Program-made: the position numbers and the translations under genes
Shown here: piece after piece, positions 33,489 through 46,801 of the stretch
Position numbering within the stretch: the stretch's first letter is position 1
How the letters are laid out: each line of letters starts with the position of its first letter
The notes under the pieces: generated by a model
Seen by the model: only the letters and a program-made list of their open reading frames with translations
What the model was told of the DNA's origin: nothing
Database searches by the model: none
Assembly: GCF_002269345.1 (NCBI RefSeq)
Contig: NZ_CP022889.1
Location: forward strand, 1,674,001 to 1,738,000
DNA from: Tsuneonella mangrovi
GTDB lineage: Bacteria > Pseudomonadota > Alphaproteobacteria > Sphingomonadales > Sphingomonadaceae
Direction of reading: 5' to 3'
DNA: 64,000 nucleotides

Positions 33489-33650
33489 CTTGTCCTCCAG
33501 AAGCGGCAGATCGGCGACCTCGTTTGTCTGCGCACTATGCACCCAAATGAGGGCAGAGGGCAATCCGGACGGTTGCCAGACAAGGATAGCAAAAGGTTAT
33601 CAGCGCCCTCGGGTCTTGCTGCCATTGATCGGGCGTGTAGGCTCGTGTCG

Positions 33651-33986
33651 ATGACGGAAGACGAAGCCCGCGCTGCCTTGCTTGCCCGCCGCGAACAGCT
33701 GGCGCAGGAGGCGCGCATCAGCGCGGAAGGGCGAGCGCCCGTGACGCTGCAACAAGACAGCGTCGGGCGGCTTTCGCGGATGGACGCGATGCAGCAACAG
33801 GCGATGGCCCAAGCGCAGGATCGCCGCCGCAAGTCCGAAGCCGTGCGGATCGAAGCCGCGCTCATCCGTCTCAACGAGGGCGAATGGGGCTGGTGCGTTA
33901 CGTGCGGAAACGAGATCGCCGAAAGACGGCTCGCCCACGATCCAAGCGTAGCGACCTGCGTGGCGTGTGCAGGAGGCGGGAATTGA
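33651..33986 (+). CDS. DksA/TraR C4-type zinc-finger protein
   Basis: 111 residues from ATG 33651 (MTEDEARAALLARREQLAQE). The long open frame upstream of this start is antisense to the LuxR gene and not coding. An N-terminal coiled coil (to about residue 75) leads to the C4 zinc finger GWCVTCGNEIAERRLAHDP with a second Cys pair in ATCVACAGG (C-x2-C-x17-C-x2-C). DksA/TraR-like proteins insert the coiled coil into the RNA polymerase secondary channel, with or without ppGpp. The short length is closer to TraR/YbiI-type paralogues than to full DksA (about 150 aa). The ribosome-binding site is weak. Confidence 0.85.
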   Translation: MTEDEARAALLARREQLAQEARISAEGRAPVTLQQDSVGRLSRMDAMQQQAMAQAQDRRRKSEAVRIEAALIRLNEGEWGWCVTCGNEIAERRLAHDPSVATCVACAGGGN

Positions 33987-33990
33987 CCGC

Positions 33991-35427
33991 TTAGCGCGGC
34001 AGTTCGCTCGCGCCCATCAACGCTTCGTCGACCGCGCGCGCCGCCTGACGGCCTTCGCGGATCGCCCAGACCACCAGGCTCTGGCCGCGGCGCATGTCGC
34101 CGCAAGCAAACACGCCCTGCTCGCTGGTGGCATAATCCCGCGTATTTGCAGCGACATTGCCGCGCGGGTTGTATTCGACGCCCGCCTGCTCTAGCAGCCC
34201 CGCCTTCTTCGGGCCGAGGAAACCCATCGCCAGCAAGATCAGGTCTGCCGGAATGGTGAATTCGCTACCGGCGACTTCCTCCATTTTCCCGCCATTCCAT
34301 TCGATGCGCACGCATTCGAGCCCGGTCACGGTATCGCCTTGACCGATCACACGCTTGGTCAGCACCGACCAGTCGCGCGCGACACCTTCCTCGTGGCTCG
34401 AGGAAGTGCGCAGCTTGAGCGGCCAGTCCGGCCAGGTCAGCAGCTTGTCTTCTTTTTCGGGCGGCTGCGGCATGATTTCCAGCTGGACGACGCTTTCCGC
34501 GCCCTGTCGGTTGGACGTGCCGACACAGTCGCTGCCGGTATCGCCACCGCCGATCACGACCACTTTCTTGCCGGTAGCGGTGAGCGAGCCGCGCGGAGCG
34601 GCGCGCACTTCGTCGTCGCCCGCGTTGCGCTTGTTCTGCTGGGTCAGGAACTCCATCGCCAGCCGCACTCCGGGCAGCTCTGCACCCGGGATCGCTAACG
34701 GCCGTGCATCTTCCGCCCCGCCCGCCAGAACCACTGCATCGAAGTTCTCCTTCAGCGACTTGAACGATACGTCGACCCCTACTTCGGTGCTGGTCCGGAA
34801 GCTGACGCCTTCGGCCTCCATCTGCACCGCGCGGCGGTTGATGAGATGCTTTTCCATCTTGAAGTCGGGAATGCCGTAACGCAGCAACCCGCCGACCCGG
34901 TCGCTCTTTTCGAACACCGTGACCGAATGGCCCGCCCGTGCCAGCTGCTGCGCGCAGGCGAGCCCGGCCGGGCCCGAGCCGACCACCGCGACCGACTTGC
35001 CTGTCTTGCGCTCGGGCACTTGCGGCGTGATCCAGCCTTCCTGCCATCCACGATCGACGATCGCGCATTCGATGCTCTTGATGGTCACCGGCTCGTCAGT
35101 GATGTTGAGCGTGCAGCTCGCTTCGCACGGCGCGGGGCAGATGCGCCCGGTGAATTCGGGGAAGTTGTTAGTCGAATGCAGCACTTCGAGTGCGTTCCGC
35201 CAATCGCCCTCGTAGGTCAGGTGGTTCCAGTCCGGGATCAGGTTGTTCACCGGACAGCCGTTGTGACAATACGGAATCCCGCAGTTCATGCACCGCGCCG
35301 CCTGCAGCCGCAGGTCCGGCTCGGCGTGCGGAATCACGAATTCCTTGTAGTGCTGCAGCCGCTCGGCCGGATCGGCATAAGTGCGATCCTGGCGCGCGTG
35401 TTCGAGGAAGCCAGTTTCCTTGCCCAT
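33991..35427 (-). CDS. gltD: Glutamate synthase (NADPH) small subunit
   Basis: 478 residues. The N-terminal iron-sulfur region has [20 protein letters not shown] near residue 47 and [13 protein letters not shown] near 97. It is followed by the FAD-binding motif [20 protein letters not shown] near 147 and the NADPH-binding motif [20 protein letters not shown] near 290; [20 protein letters not shown] near 445 is the closing FAD contact. GltD passes electrons from NADPH through FAD and [4Fe-4S] clusters to GltB. It starts 19 bases after the gltB stop, forming the gltB-gltD operon for ammonium assimilation with glutamine synthetase. Confidence 0.97.
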   Translation of the reverse strand: MGKETGFLEHARQDRTYADPAERLQHYKEFVIPHAEPDLRLQAARCMNCGIPYCHNGCPVNNLIPDWNHLTYEGDWRNALEVLHSTNNFPEFTGRICPAPCEASCTLNITDEPVTIKSIECAIVDRGWQEGWITPQVPERKTGKSVAVVGSGPAGLACAQQLARAGHSVTVFEKSDRVGGLLRYGIPDFKMEKHLINRRAVQMEAEGVSFRTSTEVGVDVSFKSLKENFDAVVLAGGAEDARPLAIPGAELPGVRLAMEFLTQQNKRNAGDDEVRAAPRGSLTATGKKVVVIGGGDTGSDCVGTSNRQGAESVVQLEIMPQPPEKEDKLLTWPDWPLKLRTSSSHEEGVARDWSVLTKRVIGQGDTVTGLECVRIEWNGGKMEEVAGSEFTIPADLILLAMGFLGPKKAGLLEQAGVEYNPRGNVAANTRDYATSEQGVFACGDMRRGQSLVVWAIREGRQAARAVDEALMGASELPR

Positions 35428-35446
35428 TTCGTTCTCTCGCTGACCC

Positions 35447-40087
<4,641 letters not shown>

Positions 40088-40159
40088 TCAATTCCAGTCC
40101 TGTCATGCGCCGTGAGCACCACCGGAGGCAGCGTTCGCGGCAATGAAGCGCGACTCGCA

Positions 40160-40173
40160 GCGCAATTTTGCGC
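40160..40173. promoter_or_regulatory. Palindrome GCGCAA-TT-TTGCGC upstream of gltB
   Basis: Perfect 6-bp arms (40160-40165 and 40168-40173) with an AT-rich centre, 73 bases upstream of the gltB start. The layout resembles Lrp/AsnC-type operators, and Lrp is a known regulator of gltBD in E. coli; the link here is inference. A second inverted repeat, GTCTGC/GCAGAC, lies at 40190-40206. Confidence 0.4.
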
Positions 40174-40245
40174 AGCAAAGTTATCGCAAGTCTGCTCCAT
40201 GCAGACAGGATCGGTTTTTTGCAACCGCGAAGGGTTTTGGAGCGG

Positions 40246-40262
40246 CTAAAGCCGGGCTTTAG
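40246..40262 (-). terminator. Hairpin after the disordered membrane-protein gene
   Basis: CTAAAGCC-G-GGCTTTAG (8-bp arms) lies 17 bases beyond the stop codon at 40279 on the minus strand, followed by a second weaker foldback, CGGTT/AACCG, near 40212-40227. There is no U-run directly after it, so terminator function is plausible but unproven. Confidence 0.35.
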
Positions 40263-40278
40263 TCGATCACGGCATCAA

Positions 40279-42042
40279 TCAGGCAGCGCCGCTCATTTTC
40301 TGGAGCTTTTCCAACGCTTCACGCAGTCGCTTTTCGGTCTCGGCCGAATCCACCCGAGGTGCCGATGCCGCAGGAATATCGGCCGCCTGCTCGATCGCCT
40401 GCTCGGCCGCCGCGATGCGGTCCTCGGGGGCGTCGAACGGGCGGAAACCGGCGGGCCGGACAGATGCCTGCCCGATATCGCGTGGCTGGCTATCGGGCGT
40501 CGGTCCTGCCTGGCGTGTCCCTTGGCCAGGGAACACCACGATCGGCTCGACCGCAGCGCCATCCTCTGGCTCGTCCTCGATGCGCACCGTCTCGTGCGCA
40601 GGGTTGAACGGGCTCTTCATCGCCAGAAGCGAAGTGTAGCCGCTGTCATCGGCCTCTTCTTCGCCGTCTTCGCCCTCGCCGGTCATGTCGAATTGCTGCA
40701 TCGACAGCAGTGTGGAGGGTATCTCTCCAAAACGCGATGACGCTGCAGCTACGGCAGTGTCATGACTTACGACGGGTCCGCGTGCGAACGTTGCGCTGAG
40801 ATCGAGATCGGGCAGCGTGTCATCATCGTTGGTTTCGTCGATCGTCAGCGGGCGCAGCGCCTCCGGAACATACGGTGACGGCGCTTCGACGGAGGCCACA
40901 GGTGCAGCTGCATTTTCGGCTTCCGGGGCGGCGAACGGCGCGGAAACGGTGGATCCGTCCGGTTCTGCCTGGCGGAGAGGCGGCATCGTGAAAGCGATCG
41001 CTTCGCCGTGGTCGGTGTTTGCGGCTATCGGCGGAACCGTCACCGCAGCCATCCGGTGTTGCTCGAGCGCACGCGCAAAACGGGTCACAAGCCCTGAAAT
41101 CGACAATTCGGCCAACGGTCGGTCGATATTCTCCGGCTCGGTTGGCACGAATTCTTGCGGCGCGGGTGCAGCGGCAGGCGGAGCGGCAAACGGCGCCGCT
41201 GAAGGAATTTCGGTCATAATCGTGGGACCTGTCGGCTGGGTCGATTGAGCTTCGTCCAGCGGCTGCGGCGCAGAAAACGGAGCGTCGGCGGCAGACTGGA
41301 CGGCTGCCTGTTCGGGCTGGGCGAAAGGTGCACGGTCACCGGCAGGTTCGGGCCGGCGACTCATGGTCGAGGTACCAAACGGCTCGGGCTCCGGAAATGC
41401 CGCACGGCGGCCCGTATCGGACGCTGCATAGCCGGCATCGTTCCGAGTTGGCACGGCGCCCGGCGCGGAATCGAACGCTGCAAGGTCCAGTGTATCGTCT
41501 TCGCTCGGCGGCGTATCGCTGACAGGCGATGAGCCCGGGAGAGGCGCGTGATCGAGGAACTCGCTGCGCGCGCTCTCGTCGCTGAGCGACAACGCGCGGC
41601 GGCGGCCAGCTATAGGTTCGCGAGCCTCTTCGATCGGCGCGTCGAGACCTTCCTCGCCGAGTTCCTCGTGAGCGCTGATTGGACGTTTTGCGGGAGTCGA
41701 GGCAGCCTCTTTTCGGGACTTCGGTGCACGGCGTGGAGCCGGATGGCTGGTGCCCTGAGCGGCGACGACCTTGCGGGCGATGGCGATGCCGGCCACCACC
41801 CCTAATCCGCAAGCGACCAGCGCGATCACAATGCGCGCTGTCGCGCCAAGTGGCGGAGTGGCGCTCGCAAAGACATGCGAAATCCGGGTTACCGTTACAA
41901 GCTTGTCGAGCAGCGGTGCAGGCAGCACCATGCTGCCGATTCCGAACAGCGCAGCAAACCACAACGCGACGATCGCGGGAAACGCGGGATGCGCGCTGAC
42001 CGGCGCTTTGGGCGTCGCATCTGTCTTGCTGGTGCGCTTCAC
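40279..42042 (-). CDS. Hypothetical membrane-anchored protein, largely disordered
   Basis: 587 residues. Two hydrophobic spans near the N-terminus (FPAIVALWFAALFGIGSMVL at about 22, ARIVIALVACGLGVVAGIAI at about 68) anchor it. The rest (from about 95) is low-complexity and rich in Ala, Pro, Glu, Asp and Ser. The motif [AS]PF[AS]xP recurs (APFAQPE, APFSAPQ, APFAAPP, APFAAPE). A short segment, LAELSISGLVTRFARALEQH, near residue 310 and the C-terminal helix SAETEKRLREALEKLQKMSG look ordered. No enzyme domain is recognisable. It may be a scaffold or polar protein; role unknown. It is separated from gltB by 191 bases and from the glycosyltransferase by 42. Confidence 0.75.
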   Translation of the reverse strand: MKRTSKTDATPKAPVSAHPAFPAIVALWFAALFGIGSMVLPAPLLDKLVTVTRISHVFASATPPLGATARIVIALVACGLGVVAGIAIARKVVAAQGTSHPAPRRAPKSRKEAASTPAKRPISAHEELGEEGLDAPIEEAREPIAGRRRALSLSDESARSEFLDHAPLPGSSPVSDTPPSEDDTLDLAAFDSAPGAVPTRNDAGYAASDTGRRAAFPEPEPFGTSTMSRRPEPAGDRAPFAQPEQAAVQSAADAPFSAPQPLDEAQSTQPTGPTIMTEIPSAAPFAAPPAAAPAPQEFVPTEPENIDRPLAELSISGLVTRFARALEQHRMAAVTVPPIAANTDHGEAIAFTMPPLRQAEPDGSTVSAPFAAPEAENAAAPVASVEAPSPYVPEALRPLTIDETNDDDTLPDLDLSATFARGPVVSHDTAVAAASSRFGEIPSTLLSMQQFDMTGEGEDGEEEADDSGYTSLLAMKSPFNPAHETVRIEDEPEDGAAVEPIVVFPGQGTRQAGPTPDSQPRDIGQASVRPAGFRPFDAPEDRIAAAEQAIEQAADIPAASAPRVDSAETEKRLREALEKLQKMSGAA

Positions 42043-42084
42043 CTGGTTACCCCATTCGTTGCAGGCATCCTATGTAGTCGCTTC

Positions 42085-43317
42085 TCACGCGACGGCACTC
42101 AGCCCGATTCCAGAGGCTTGGCTTATCAGGTGATGGTAAACGACTTGATAACGATGAACGTTCAGCGCCCAATCGTGATTGGCCGCGACCTCGGCGCGAG
42201 CGCGGGCTCGCTGGCACGGCCACCCTGACTGCGAATCGATCAAATCGGCGAGCGCGTCGGCGCAAGCGGCAGGGTCATCGGGAGTAAACAGCGATCCGGT
42301 CAATCCGTTAGCTATAAGCTCACGGTGTCCGCCAACATCGCTCGCGGCGACGATCCGCCCCTGGGCCATCGCCTCGAGCGGTTTGAGCGGCGTGACCAGT
42401 TCGGTCAGCCGGCTGGCCTTGCGCGGATAGGCGAGCACGTCGATCAGCGAGTAATATCGTTCGACTTCGGCGTGCGGCACACGACCGGTAAAGACGATCG
42501 TATCCGATGCGGGTGAGCTTGCGGCCTGTGCGCGAAGCGCATCGCCCATTGGTCCGCCGCCGACCAGCAGCAGGCGCGCGCCCGGATGCCGATCGATCAG
42601 GCGAGGCATCGCCGAGATCAGATCGTCGAGACCTTCGTAGTCGTAAAAACTGCCGATAAACCCGATCACCGGAGCATCGGCGGGAATGCCGAGCTCAGCA
42701 CCCAGCCCATCGTCGCGCGGCGGCGGATCGCCGAAGAGACCCATATCCACCCCGTTGGGTGAGATTCCGATGCGTCCGCCATCGAAACCCCGCGCGACCA
42801 GGTCATCGCGTAGCCCGTTGCAAATGGTGAACACCGAATCGGCCTCTCCCACCACGCGGTTTTCGAGCGCGCGGGTGAGCCGATACTTGACCGAGCCGGC
42901 CCGGCCGGTGCCGTTGCCGACTGCGGCATCTTCCCAGAACGCGCGGATCTCGTAAACCACAGGGATTCCCAGCGCACGTCCCGCACGCACTGCGGCGAGC
43001 CCGCATAGCGCTGGCGAATGGGCATGGAGTACGTCGGGCCGCCAGTCTCGCCCGACTTCCATGATCGCGTCGGACAGGCGCGCAACTTCGCGCCATTCAC
43101 GCACCCCCGCGGGCCCGCTCGCGGTTCCGGCGGTGCGATGAAACAGCAACCCGTCGGCCACTTCAGCGGCCGGACCATCGGCCAGGTGTCGCAGCCCGGT
43201 GATCCCGCGCACGTCGAGCCCGCTTGCCGCCTGGGCGGTCATGATCGCCCGCGTGCGGAAGGTATAGCCGCTGTGGAGCGGCAGCGAATGGTCAAGTACA
43301 TGCAGCACGCGGGTCAT
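42085..43317 (-). CDS. GT4 glycosyltransferase, exosortase A-associated (Daro_2409-like)
   Basis: 410 residues. The N-terminus MTRVLHVLDHSLPLHSGYTF is distinctive for the exosortase A-associated glycosyltransferase family (TIGR04063-type). The GT-B fold follows: DVLHAHSPALCGLAAVRAGR near residue 95, NGVDMGLFGDPPPRD near 185, VIGFIGSFYDYEGLDDLISA near 215, and the donor-binding segment LVTPLKPLEAMAQGRIVAAS near 310 with its conserved Glu. It should transfer a sugar from a nucleotide donor in extracellular polysaccharide or glycoprotein synthesis. It is divergent from the small peptide and O-glycosylation ligase genes. Acceptor unknown. Confidence 0.88.
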   Translation of the reverse strand: MTRVLHVLDHSLPLHSGYTFRTRAIMTAQAASGLDVRGITGLRHLADGPAAEVADGLLFHRTAGTASGPAGVREWREVARLSDAIMEVGRDWRPDVLHAHSPALCGLAAVRAGRALGIPVVYEIRAFWEDAAVGNGTGRAGSVKYRLTRALENRVVGEADSVFTICNGLRDDLVARGFDGGRIGISPNGVDMGLFGDPPPRDDGLGAELGIPADAPVIGFIGSFYDYEGLDDLISAMPRLIDRHPGARLLLVGGGPMGDALRAQAASSPASDTIVFTGRVPHAEVERYYSLIDVLAYPRKASRLTELVTPLKPLEAMAQGRIVAASDVGGHRELIANGLTGSLFTPDDPAACADALADLIDSQSGWPCQRARARAEVAANHDWALNVHRYQVVYHHLISQASGIGLSAVA

Positions 43318-43343
43318 AGGTCTACGTTTGTCGCACGATAGGC

Positions 43344-43359
43344 TTAACGCGCCGCTAAC
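43344..43359. promoter_or_regulatory. CtrA-like site TTAA-N7-CTAAC
   Basis: TTAA (43344-43347), seven bases, then CTAAC (43355-43359): one mismatch from the alphaproteobacterial cell-cycle regulator CtrA consensus TTAA-N7-TTAAC. It lies 27 bases upstream of the glycosyltransferase start and 83 bases upstream of the divergent 44-residue peptide. A single degenerate site is weak evidence. Confidence 0.35.
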
Positions 43360-43441
43360 CGCGTGCTGCTAAATCGCTGCAAGATGGCCCGGGATCCGCC
43401 CCGGTCGCCGCACAGCAACGCCAAGGGCCGCAGAGGACCGC

Positions 43442-43576
43442 ATGATCGACCTGTTCGCCCTCGCTCTGACGCACGCGCTGTTGCTGCTGATGGCGCTGCG
43501 GCTGATGGCGCGCGACGATCTCGACCGCGACCCTGACCCGCCCGCAAACCCCGCCAGCGAGAGCGACGCGCCGTGA
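43442..43576 (+). CDS. 44-residue single-span membrane peptide coupled to the O-glycosylation ligase
   Basis: ATG 43442 is preceded by AGAGGA four bases upstream. The peptide starts with one hydrophobic span (IDLFALALTHALLLLMALRL) and ends in a charged Asp/Pro/Ser tail (ARDDLDRDPDPPANPASESD). Its stop TGA (43574-43576) overlaps the GTG start of the ligase gene (43573), so translation is probably coupled. I recognise no family. The ribosome-binding site, the coupling and the clear transmembrane pattern favour a real gene, perhaps a small subunit of the ligase. Confidence 0.65.
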   Translation: MIDLFALALTHALLLLMALRLMARDDLDRDPDPPANPASESDAP

Positions 43577-44970
43577 TCGATCTCGCGCTGTTCCTGTTCA
43601 TAGTCGGCTTGCTGGTGCTGGGGCTCCGGCGTCCATTCGTCTGGGTGCTGCTGTATATCTACATCGACACCCTGATCCCGCAGGACATCGGCTATCGCCT
43701 GGTTGCAGCCCTGCCGGTTTCGCTGATCGCCTTTTGCGCGGCCTTTGGCGGCTGGCTGCTGATCGACAACAAGAAGGGCGCGCGCTTTGCGTTCCGCCAA
43801 TGGTTGCTAGTCGCGCTGCTGGCTTATTGCGCATTTACCACGATGCACGCGGACTTTCCGCTCAATGCAATGGCGAAGTGGGACTGGGTCTGGAAGGCGC
43901 TGCTGTTCGCGATCTTCGTGCCGCTTACGCTCACCACCCGGCTACGCTTCGAGGCCGTGCTGCTGACGATGGTGCTGACCGCTGGAGCGATCATTATCGA
44001 CGGCGGAATCAAGACCGCTACCGGCGGCGGCGGCTACGGGGTGCTCTATCTGTTCGTGAACGACAACACCGGGATGTACGAGAGTTCGACCATCGCCACG
44101 GTGGCGATCGCGCTGATCCCGACGATCCTGTGGTTCACCAAGCATGGCACGATCTTCAAACCCGACTGGCGCGTGAAGACTTTCGCGTTCGCACTGATCT
44201 TTGCCTGCCTGCTGATGCCGATCGGCACCGAGGCCCGCACCGGCCTGTTGTGCATTGCATTGCTGGGCGTGCTGATGCTGCGCGATGCAAAGCGGCGGTT
44301 CGTGTACATTTTCGCAGCCGGCCTGCTTGGGGTCGCGGCGCTCCCATTCGTGCCGCAAAGCTACTGGGCTCGCATGGGCACGATCGAAGATCACAACCAG
44401 GATCAGTCGGCCTCGACCCGCGTGGCGGTGTGGCAATGGACCCTGCAATATGCCAACCAGCATCCGCTGGGCGGCGGGTTCGACGCCTATCGCAGCAACT
44501 CGTTCACCTACAAGATGCCCGAACAGGAGGGCAGCGGGAACACCGTTGCGATCACCACCAAGCAGGTCACCGACAAGGCGCGCGCGTATCACTCGGCGGT
44601 GTTCGAGATGCTTGGGGAGCAGGGCTATCCGGGCCTCATCCTGTGGTTGTGGATCCATGCGCTGGGCCTGTGGCAGATGGAACGCATCAGGCGCCGATGG
44701 AAGGGGCGGACGGCCGAAGGCGAAACGTGGCAAGCGCCGCTCGCGGTCGCGCTTCAGTTCGGGCAGGCGATCTACCTGCTCGGCTCGCTGTTCCAGGGGA
44801 TCGCTTACCAGCCGTTCATCCTCACGTTGGTGGGCGTGCAATGCGCGCTATGGAGCTATTGCAAGCGGACCGATTCGCAGAAACCGATGTCATTGCGCGA
44901 GATGCAGCGCCAGCGTCGCGAGCGTGCGGCCAGCCATGCCGTAACGGCAGGTGCAGGCGCGTTGCGCTAG
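43573..44970 (+). CDS. Putative O-glycosylation ligase, exosortase A system-associated
   Basis: 465 residues from a GTG that overlaps the upstream peptide stop. About ten membrane spans (LALFLFIVGLLVLGLRRPFV; LIPQDIGYRLVAALPVSLIA) surround a long periplasmic loop with the Wzy/WaaL-type motif EARTGLLCIALLGVLML near residue 218 and the region NQHPLGGGFDAYRSNSFTY near 296. AYHSAVFEMLGEQGYPGLIL near 337 matches the exosortase A-associated ligase family (TIGR03097-type, DUF5935). It should join polyprenyl-linked glycan to a protein or polymer acceptor. The exosortase itself is not in the window. It is paired with the divergent glycosyltransferase. Confidence 0.85.
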   Translation: MIDLALFLFIVGLLVLGLRRPFVWVLLYIYIDTLIPQDIGYRLVAALPVSLIAFCAAFGGWLLIDNKKGARFAFRQWLLVALLAYCAFTTMHADFPLNAMAKWDWVWKALLFAIFVPLTLTTRLRFEAVLLTMVLTAGAIIIDGGIKTATGGGGYGVLYLFVNDNTGMYESSTIATVAIALIPTILWFTKHGTIFKPDWRVKTFAFALIFACLLMPIGTEARTGLLCIALLGVLMLRDAKRRFVYIFAAGLLGVAALPFVPQSYWARMGTIEDHNQDQSASTRVAVWQWTLQYANQHPLGGGFDAYRSNSFTYKMPEQEGSGNTVAITTKQVTDKARAYHSAVFEMLGEQGYPGLILWLWIHALGLWQMERIRRRWKGRTAEGETWQAPLAVALQFGQAIYLLGSLFQGIAYQPFILTLVGVQCALWSYCKRTDSQKPMSLREMQRQRRERAASHAVTAGAGALR

Positions 44971-45031
44971 GCCCGATCATGCGCCTATGAAGCCGCGAGC
45001 ATACCACGGCTTCGAATGAGAGGAGAGGCGC

Positions 45032-45481
45032 ATGACCCCGCAGGAAATCCAGGCCAAGGTCGGCGAAGTGATCGGCACCAGCGAATGGGTCGAAATGAGC
45101 CAGGACCGGATCAACCAGTTCGCCGATGCTACCGGCGATCACCAGTTCATCCATATCGATCCCGACAAGGCGAAGATGACTCCATTCGGCGGCACCATCG
45201 CCCACGGGTTCCTGACGCTGTCGATGATCCCCTATCTAGGCGCAAATTCCGACATGCCGCGGATCGATGGCGTGAAGATGGGCGTGAACTACGGGGGCAA
45301 CAAGACCCGGTTCATCAGCCCTGTCCGTTCGGGCAAGCGCATTCGCGGCCACTGGAAGCTGGTCGAAATGATCGAAAAGCGGCCCGGCCAGTGGCAGCAG
45401 ACTTCCGAGATTACCATCGAGATCGAAGGCGAGGACAAGCCTGCGCTGATCTGCGAATGGATCACCCAGCTGTTCGTCTAA
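45032..45481 (+). CDS. MaoC-like hotdog dehydratase (NodN-type)
   Basis: 149 residues, single hotdog fold. INQFADATGDHQFIHIDPDK near residue 28 holds the catalytic Asp and His of (R)-specific enoyl-CoA hydratases, and TPFGGTIAHGFLTLSMIPYL near 51 the following conserved Gly-His segment; VNYGGNKTRFISPVRSGKRI is typical of NodN-like members. Likely reaction: hydration of a 2-enoyl-CoA; substrate unknown. AGGAGAGGCGC precedes the ATG. The thiolase gene follows 60 bases later, so the two probably act together in acyl-CoA metabolism. Confidence 0.88.
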   Translation: MTPQEIQAKVGEVIGTSEWVEMSQDRINQFADATGDHQFIHIDPDKAKMTPFGGTIAHGFLTLSMIPYLGANSDMPRIDGVKMGVNYGGNKTRFISPVRSGKRIRGHWKLVEMIEKRPGQWQQTSEITIEIEGEDKPALICEWITQLFV

Positions 45482-45541
45482 AATCCTGACCTGCGCCCGC
45501 CAGAGCGGGCCGGTGCAATACCCCTACCAGGAGCAATTCCC

Positions 45542-46726
45542 ATGTCTCGCGACGCAGTCATCGTTTCCACCGCCCGCACCCCGCTGACCAAGGCGGCGCG
45601 CGGTGCATTCAACAATACCACCGGGGCCACGCTGGGAGCGTGGTCGATCAAGGCCGCTGTCGAGCGTGCCGGCCTAGAGGGCGGCGAAATCGACGACGTG
45701 GTGATGGGCTGCGCCGCCCAGCAGGGTTCGACCGGTGGCAACGTCGCGCGCCTCGCCGCGCTGCGCGCTGGCCTGCCGGTCACCGTTCCGGCGATGACCA
45801 TCGACCGCCAGTGCTCTTCGGGGCTGATGACCGTGGCGACCGCTGCCAAGCAGGTGATCACCGACAACATGGACATCTGCGTTGCGGGTGGCCTCGAAAG
45901 CATCTCGAAGGTCTCGGGCAGCGGCAAGATGTTCGTCGAGCCCGATCGCGAGTTGCTCGAAATGCATCCGCACATCTACATGCCGATGATCGGCACCGCA
46001 GAAGTGGTTGCCAAGCGCTACAACATCAGCCGCGAATACCAGGACGAATACTCGCTCCAGTCGCAGCAGCGCACCGCCGCCGCACAGGAAGCCGGCAAGT
46101 TCGACGACGAGATCGTCCCTTGCACCGCAACGATGGCGGTGATGGACAAGGAGACCAAGGAAGTCTCCTTCCACGAAGTCACTGCCGATCGCGACGACTG
46201 CAACCGCCCCAACACCACGCTCGAAGGGCTCGCCAGCCTCAAGCCGGTGATGGGCGAAGGGCATTGCGTCACCGCCGGCAACGCCAGCCAGCTCAGCGAC
46301 GGTTCGTCGTCGTGCGTGGTAATGGAAGCCAAGGTCGCAGAGAAGCGCGGGCTCGAACCGCTCGGCCGCTATGTCGGCATGGCAGTGGCAGGTACCGAGC
46401 CCGACGAAATGGGCATCGGCCCGGTCTATGCGATCCCGAAGCTGCTTGACCGGTTCGGCCTCAAAATGGACGACATCGGCCTGTGGGAACTCAATGAAGC
46501 GTTCGCGGTGCAGGTGCTCTACTGCCGCGACAAGCTCGGCATCGACAACGACAAGCTCAACGTCAACGGCGGCTCGATCTCGATCGGCCACCCGTTCGGG
46601 ATGACCGGGGCGCGCTGCACCGGCCACGCGCTGATCGAAGGCAAGCGTCGCGGAATCAAGTACGCCGTGGTGACGATGTGCATCGGCGGCGGCCAGGGCG
46701 CAGCAGGCTTGTTCGAGGTCTTTTGA
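45542..46726 (+). CDS. Acetyl-CoA acyltransferase (thiolase)
   Basis: 394 residues. The nucleophilic Cys91 is in [19 protein letters not shown]. The catalytic His is in [20 protein letters not shown] near residue 343, and the second Cys in [19 protein letters not shown] at the C-terminus. All active-site residues are present, so degradative or biosynthetic thiolase activity is expected. It is not obviously the PhaA of polyhydroxybutyrate synthesis: it is not beside phaB, and its sequence leans to fatty-acid/steroid thiolases. AGGAG lies upstream of ATG 45542. A 38-bp tandem repeat begins at its stop codon. Confidence 0.92.
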   Translation: MSRDAVIVSTARTPLTKAARGAFNNTTGATLGAWSIKAAVERAGLEGGEIDDVVMGCAAQQGSTGGNVARLAALRAGLPVTVPAMTIDRQCSSGLMTVATAAKQVITDNMDICVAGGLESISKVSGSGKMFVEPDRELLEMHPHIYMPMIGTAEVVAKRYNISREYQDEYSLQSQQRTAAAQEAGKFDDEIVPCTATMAVMDKETKEVSFHEVTADRDDCNRPNTTLEGLASLKPVMGEGHCVTAGNASQLSDGSSSCVVMEAKVAEKRGLEPLGRYVGMAVAGTEPDEMGIGPVYAIPKLLDRFGLKMDDIGLWELNEAFAVQVLYCRDKLGIDNDKLNVNGGSISIGHPFGMTGARCTGHALIEGKRRGIKYAVVTMCIGGGQGAAGLFEVF

Positions 46727-46799
46727 TGGGCCTGCCGCTTCGCTGCTTGAGGCTTGTTTTCTGATGGGCCTACCGCTTCGCTGCTCGAGGCCCGTCGCC
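46724..46799. repeat. Imperfect 38-bp tandem repeat after the thiolase gene
   Basis: Two head-to-tail copies (46724-46761 and 46762-46799) match at 31 of 38 positions, both beginning TGATGGGCCT and sharing CCGCTTCGCTGCT. A third partial TGATG-GCCT start follows at 46800. Copy 2 has inverted arms GGGCCT/AGGCCC that could form a hairpin; copy 1 is degenerate. The first TGA is the thiolase stop, and the third ATG is the start of the next gene. Confidence 0.7.
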
Positions 46800-46801
46800 T
46801 G

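Noticed and set aside
32562-33650. A Cys-rich protein start (six Cys in about 20 residues) as a metallothionein-like gene
   Set aside because: The frame has no stop near the Cys cluster and continues for 1 kb antisense to the LuxR gene before running into the DksA-like gene; no ribosome-binding site precedes it. It is kept only as part of a finding about the structured region.
46754-46801. An upstream extension of the CMD-family gene
   Set aside because: The extra residues only translate the 38-bp tandem repeat; the ATG at 46802 gives the family-like N-terminus.
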